64,000 nt of DNA, taken from Chryseobacterium jejuense (GTDB lineage: Bacteria > Bacteroidota > Bacteroidia > Flavobacteriales > Weeksellaceae). Shown piece after piece: positions 60,374 to 64,000 of the stretch. The stretch lies in contig NZ_FNEG01000001.1 in the NCBI RefSeq assembly GCF_900100075.1, positions 372,001-436,000 on the forward strand, given 5' to 3'. How positions within the stretch are numbered: position 1 is the first letter of the stretch; each line of letters begins with the position of its first letter. Both the position numbers and the translations under genes were made by a program. Below the pieces are notes generated by a model that did no database searches, was not told the origin of the DNA, and saw nothing but the letters and a program-made list of their open reading frames with translations.

Positions 60374-63121
60374 ATGAAACATTATTTCTTCTTTTTTTGT
60401 TTCGCGGCTCAGATGGCGTTCGGACAGGTTTTGTTCCCATATCTACAAAACCCGACTCCAAATTCCATGATCGTCAATTGGAAGACTGCTTCCGATAACG
60501 AAACAACCGTGATCTACGGGGATTCCCCAGCCAATCTGAATGTAACGGTAACCGGTACTACCAACATCTTTTCAGATACAGGGTATAACAATAACTACTA
60601 TTATCACACGGCAAAAATTGGTAATCTACAGCCGAACACCAAGTACTATTATAAGATTAAAACCGGAACTAATGAATCTGCGGTTTACAATTTCAGAACA
60701 CTGCCTTTACCAGGGCAGCCTGTAACAGCCAATGGAAAGATCCGTTTCCTGATTATGGGCGATAACCAGATCAAAGCAGAACCTAGGTATGACAGTCTTA
60801 CTTTAAATGCTTTTAAAAAATTAAAAGAGAAATTCGGAGCCAATACAGATCCATCGGATAATATTGCCCTTACTTTCATGGTAGGAGATCAGGTAGATGT
60901 AGGAACATTGGATCATTATGAGAATGTTCACTTCAAAAAAAACATCAAATTATCACCTTATCTGCCAATTCAGACCACAGTAGGAAACCATGAGACTTAC
61001 GGAACTCTGGGAATGAATTCTTATTATGCGCATTTCTATATTGATGAGATCAAATATAAAGGGATTACTTCAGGAAACGAAAATTATTATGCTCAGCAGG
61101 CAGGGAACGTTCTGTTTGTCAGCTTAAGTTCCGAACATACAGGATCTGCACAGCAAATATGGCTTCAGCAGATTTTAAACGAAGCCAATAACGATCCTAC
61201 AGTAGACTGGATCATCTCATTAAGCCACAGACCTTATCAGGCAGAACAATATGTAGGAGACATTTCCACATGGGTAAGAAATAATGCGGTTCCACTTTTG
61301 GTGACTTCCAATAAATATTTAATGCATGTTGGGGCGCATCATCACCTGTACCACAGAGGACAGCTGAAAAATACACCTAATTACCAGATTATTTCAGGAG
61401 GAACGGCTTGGGATCAATATTGGGGAATGTCTAATGAACAGGATTTTGATGATGTTCAGAAAACATTAACGGACTGGACTTATCAGATCGTGGAGGTAGA
61501 TATCCCAACCGGAAAAGTAGATGTAGAATGTTACTCTATTGGTGGGAAATATACCAAGAAGAATAATGAACTGGTAGATTCATTCCACAGGTATAAAAAT
61601 CAGCCAAAACCGGCAAAACCATCCATTACCAATACATTTTCAAGTTCTATTTCGCTACCTTTAACATTGAATGGAAGTGCTTTTTCATCATCTAATGGAG
61701 AACTTTTAAACACAACCCAGTTCTTAATCAGTAAAGCTGCAGATTTTTCTGTCATTGAAAAGGAATTCTACCGTGATTTTGAAAACTGGTTCGGGAAGGA
61801 TGGAAATGGAAATCCGGATAAAGCTAAGAACTTAAATGAAGGGGTAGATATTACGAAAGTAACTTTAGCGGCAAATTCAATTCCGAACGGAATTTATTAT
61901 GTGAAAACCCGCTACAGAGACAGAAACCTTGAGTGGAGCGACTGGAGTGATGTAAAGCAGTTTGAAGTTACGGGAAGTGTGGTTTCGAATCCTACATTTA
62001 CTTTAGATAAAACAGAATATGCTCAAAACGAACCTATTGTTGCTACGTTTACTGGCGGTCCTGGAAATCAGCAGGATTGGGTAGGAATCTACAAAAAAGG
62101 ACAGACACCTGGAGGAGCCGCAACTGCACAGACCTATGTTTATACCAATGGACAAACAGCAGGAACAGCAGCTTTCAACAATGGTTTACCTAATAAAGGG
62201 CAATATTTTGCAGGATTTTTTGCGAATAATGGATATACAGACATCGCATCAAGAAAAAGCTTCTATGTAGGTCCAAAAGTACAGCTACAGGCTACAGCAG
62301 ATACTTATCCGGTAGGCGGAACTGTAACCATTAATTTTACAAATGCTCCAAGTTTACAGAAAGACTGGGTCGGAATTTATAAAATGGGGCAGACTCCAGG
62401 AACGACTACTTCCATAAAATGGAGTTATGTAACTACTGCATCCGGAACACTTAATTTTACAGGGCTTCCAAAAGGATATTATTATGCTCAATATTTACTA
62501 GAAGATGGCTATAATGGAATAGGAGAAAAGGTATTCTTTAAAGTAGGAGATATCGTTACTGAATTATGGATCAACAAACCAGTATATTCATTAGGAGAAA
62601 ATATTACGGCTTCATGGACGGATTCTCCAGGAATTATTAAAGACTGGTTAGGAATTTATCCTCAGAATATCCAGACACCGGATGATAACTTTGTTTCTTA
62701 TACTTATTTTGATGGAGTGACACAGGGGAACAAAACGATTACAGGAAATGTAAACGGCGTACCAACCACACCCGGAAATTATTATATGGTGATGTTTACC
62801 AACGATTCTTATACTGAAGTTTCAAACAGAGTACAGTTCCAAGTAGGCTCAGGATCTTTAGGGGTAGATGAGGCGAAAAGTACAGAGAAAAATGTAATTC
62901 TGTATCCAAACCCTACGAAGCCAGGTGAGCCAACGTTCATTAAGAGTGATTATCCAATCGAGAAAATTGAATTGGTATCAGCAGCAGGAGAATTATTATA
63001 TGAATCAAAGAATATTCATAACCAACGTTTCTCTTTAGTGAATGAAAATCTTCCGAAAGGAGTATACTTTGTAAAAGTTCACGCAAGAAAATTGTTTACT
63101 TTAAAATTGATTATCCAGTAA
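60374..63121 (+). CDS. Secreted metallophosphoesterase (purple acid phosphatase-like) with repeated beta domains and T9SS type A sorting domain
   Basis: The protein has 915 residues. The signal peptide is at 1-17 (A-F-G-Q). A fibronectin III-like N-terminal domain (about 20-110) is typical of purple acid phosphatases (N-T-K-Y-Y-Y-K-I, F-R-T-L). The catalytic domain (about 120-395) has G-D-N-Q, V-G-D-Q-V-D, G-N-H-E, S-H-R-P-Y and G-A-H-H-H-L-Y-H-R, the metal-ligand series of metallophosphoesterases. Three repeats of about 90 residues follow (from about 540, 635 and 725), each with (D/K)-D-W-(V/L)-G-I-Y and a closing F-x-V-G. The end, from L-Y-P-N-P-T-K-P-G, is a type A sorting domain. It probably supplies phosphate from outside sources. 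Confidence 0.88.
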   Translation: MKHYFFFFCFAAQMAFGQVLFPYLQNPTPNSMIVNWKTASDNETTVIYGDSPANLNVTVTGTTNIFSDTGYNNNYYYHTAKIGNLQPNTKYYYKIKTGTNESAVYNFRTLPLPGQPVTANGKIRFLIMGDNQIKAEPRYDSLTLNAFKKLKEKFGANTDPSDNIALTFMVGDQVDVGTLDHYENVHFKKNIKLSPYLPIQTTVGNHETYGTLGMNSYYAHFYIDEIKYKGITSGNENYYAQQAGNVLFVSLSSEHTGSAQQIWLQQILNEANNDPTVDWIISLSHRPYQAEQYVGDISTWVRNNAVPLLVTSNKYLMHVGAHHHLYHRGQLKNTPNYQIISGGTAWDQYWGMSNEQDFDDVQKTLTDWTYQIVEVDIPTGKVDVECYSIGGKYTKKNNELVDSFHRYKNQPKPAKPSITNTFSSSISLPLTLNGSAFSSSNGELLNTTQFLISKAADFSVIEKEFYRDFENWFGKDGNGNPDKAKNLNEGVDITKVTLAANSIPNGIYYVKTRYRDRNLEWSDWSDVKQFEVTGSVVSNPTFTLDKTEYAQNEPIVATFTGGPGNQQDWVGIYKKGQTPGGAATAQTYVYTNGQTAGTAAFNNGLPNKGQYFAGFFANNGYTDIASRKSFYVGPKVQLQATADTYPVGGTVTINFTNAPSLQKDWVGIYKMGQTPGTTTSIKWSYVTTASGTLNFTGLPKGYYYAQYLLEDGYNGIGEKVFFKVGDIVTELWINKPVYSLGENITASWTDSPGIIKDWLGIYPQNIQTPDDNFVSYTYFDGVTQGNKTITGNVNGVPTTPGNYYMVMFTNDSYTEVSNRVQFQVGSGSLGVDEAKSTEKNVILYPNPTKPGEPTFIKSDYPIEKIELVSAAGELLYESKNIHNQRFSLVNENLPKGVYFVKVHARKLFTLKLIIQ

Positions 63122-63145
63122 TTAAGATAACAATATAATAAAAGC

Positions 63146-63176
63146 AACAGGCTGTCAGAAATGACAGCCTGTTTGT
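63146..63176 (+). terminator. Rho-independent terminator
   Basis: A perfect 12-bp stem aacaggctgtca / tgacagcctgtt with a GAAA loop, followed by ttgttta. Confidence 0.85.
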
Positions 63177-63189
63177 TTATGTTCCGTTG

Positions 63190-63565
63190 ATGTTTTTTCC
63201 CTCAGATTACACAGATCCCTCAGATTTTCCACAAACATCTGCAAAATCAGCTCAATCTGCGAGAGTAAAATTATTTTAGATAAAACGTTCGCTTCATCAA
63301 ATCAATGCTAATTGATTCCTCTTAGCTCCCTTAAAATATTTCAGTATCAATCATCAAACTTTGCGTTTTAAAAAACATGAGAATTTTCAACCATTAAGAA
63401 AAATGAAGATTTTAAGGTAAGTTAAGCTTCATCCAAGATGAATTTAAGATGCTGCTAAACAAATAGCTTTAGCTGTTTCTCTTAACTTTTCTTCACCTCT
63501 TAAAAAAACTAATGATTCAAATTTTCCACAAACATTTGCGAAATTCGTGTAATCTGCGGGAAATA
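63190..63565. repeat. Intergenic stretch with direct and inverted repeats
   Basis: attttccacaaacatctgc (63224-63242) recurs as attttccacaaacatttgc (63521-63539). ttccctcagattacaca (63197-63213) is complementary, with few mismatches, to gtgtaatctgcgggaa (63548-63563). So the whole stretch is framed by inverted arms about 350 bases apart. No coding frame is supported inside. Confidence 0.6.
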
Positions 63566-63585
63566 AAAAACATAGGGTTTTAAAC

Positions 63586-63620
63586 CTAAAAAAAGCAGTT
63601 TCAAAAACTGAAACTGCTTT
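63586..63620 (-). terminator. Terminator of the partial minus-strand gene
   Basis: The stem aaagcagtttc / gaaactgcttt with a seven-base loop; on the minus strand it is followed by a T run. It lies 23 bases after the stop codon of the gene at the window edge. Confidence 0.85.
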
Positions 63621-63642
63621 ATATATTCAAATGATTGTATCA

Positions 63643-64000
63643 TTATTCAAAATCACTATACAACTGATCTTCCTGAATGATCGTTTGATTGTCAGTTGAG
63701 TATAAATCATCGCCGGAATCAGCAAGAATCTTAGAATCCTGAATCAGTTTTCCATCAACATTATAAACTTTTAATAAGATCCATTTTCCGCTGCGTTCAA
63801 GCTCTTTTGCCCCGTTGTAGTTTCTTATTTTGATTTTTCCGCTTTGAAGAAGACCTCCTTTTACAGAAGACTTGTTGACAGGTTTACCCTTTACATATTG
63901 TACAATCTGAGCAGTGAAGTTATAATAGTCATACTCTTCTTCATTTACAGGCTGGTTATACGTGTAGAGAATACTTCCTTTATTGTCGTAAACAGTTGCA
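63643..64000 (-). CDS. C-terminal part of an unidentified protein (partial, cut by window end)
   Basis: The last 118 residues of a protein can be read on the minus strand, starting A-T-V-Y-D-N-K-G-S-I-L-Y-T-Y and ending E-D-Q-L-Y-S-D-F-E with a TAA stop at 63645-63643. The part seen is mostly beta (K-I-K-I-R-N-Y-N-G and K-W-I-L-L-K-V-Y-N-V-D-G-K-L-I), with an acidic end. I do not recognise the family. The start and any signal peptide lie outside the window. Confidence 0.7.
   Translation of the reverse strand, partial: ATVYDNKGSILYTYNQPVNEEEYDYYNFTAQIVQYVKGKPVNKSSVKGGLLQSGKIKIRNYNGAKELERSGKWILLKVYNVDGKLIQDSKILADSGDDLYSTDNQTIIQEDQLYSDFE

Noticed and set aside
1..64000. tRNA or rRNA genes
   Set aside because: No cloverleaf T-arm (ggttcgaatcc type) or rRNA block was seen on reading either strand; a tRNAscan run would settle it.

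Overview
The window looks like a chromosome segment of a Flavobacteriia member, most likely Chryseobacterium or a close Weeksellaceae relative. The reasons are the low GC content, the absence of clear Shine-Dalgarno sites, promoters of the Bacteroidetes type (TTG, 17-23 bases, TAnnTTTG), nine secreted proteins with type IX secretion (T9SS) sorting domains, and families typical of the phylum (DUF3098, TIGR02757, choice-of-anchor L, DUF4280). No database search was possible, so the genus is an inference.

Layout. 1-3.2 kb: the tail of a CPBP-type membrane protease, then housekeeping genes rdgB, rnz, a TIGR02757 gene and a membrane protein ending in perfect heptad repeats. 3.4-12.2 kb: three tandem giant choice-of-anchor L proteins with T9SS type B tails. 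12.3-16.7 kb: core genes rsmA (reverse), ftsX, a DUF3098 gene, uppP, truB and an rluF-like gene. 17-28 kb: a beta-propeller lipoprotein, a helix-hairpin-helix protein, a MerR regulator, a secreted reprolysin-like protease, an AraC regulator, ccoG, a gluconolactonase-like lipoprotein and a DbpA-type RNA helicase. 28.1-30.9 kb: an intergenic stretch with dispersed repeats, the rpsA promoter and leader, rpsA, and a GC-rich non-coding element. 30.9-35.4 kb: three tandem 472-residue VWA-like T9SS proteins. 35.6-41.8 kb: a BatD-like lipoprotein, an M36 (fungalysin) protease, an EamA transporter and an alpha/beta hydrolase.

42.0-54.5 kb is the main accessory island: an unknown 329-residue protein, a DUF4280 PAAR-like protein and an 883-residue protein with a beta-rich C-terminus, followed on the same strand by a run of duplicated small lipoproteins and DUF3592-like membrane proteins. 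The layout is that of a type VI-like (or contractile injection) effector module with an expanded set of candidate immunity genes. That function is an inference.

54.5-57.2 kb: an MFS transporter divergent from an AraC regulator, a repeat-bearing gap, and an SRPBCC protein. 57.26-59.64 kb: a gene-free tandem array of six roughly 400-bp units, each with a long imperfect inverted repeat and a short perfect palindrome. 59.7-64 kb: rplS (reverse), a secreted metallophosphoesterase with three repeated beta domains, intergenic repeats, and the 3' end of an unidentified reverse-strand gene. No tRNA, rRNA, CRISPR array or transposase was recognised.
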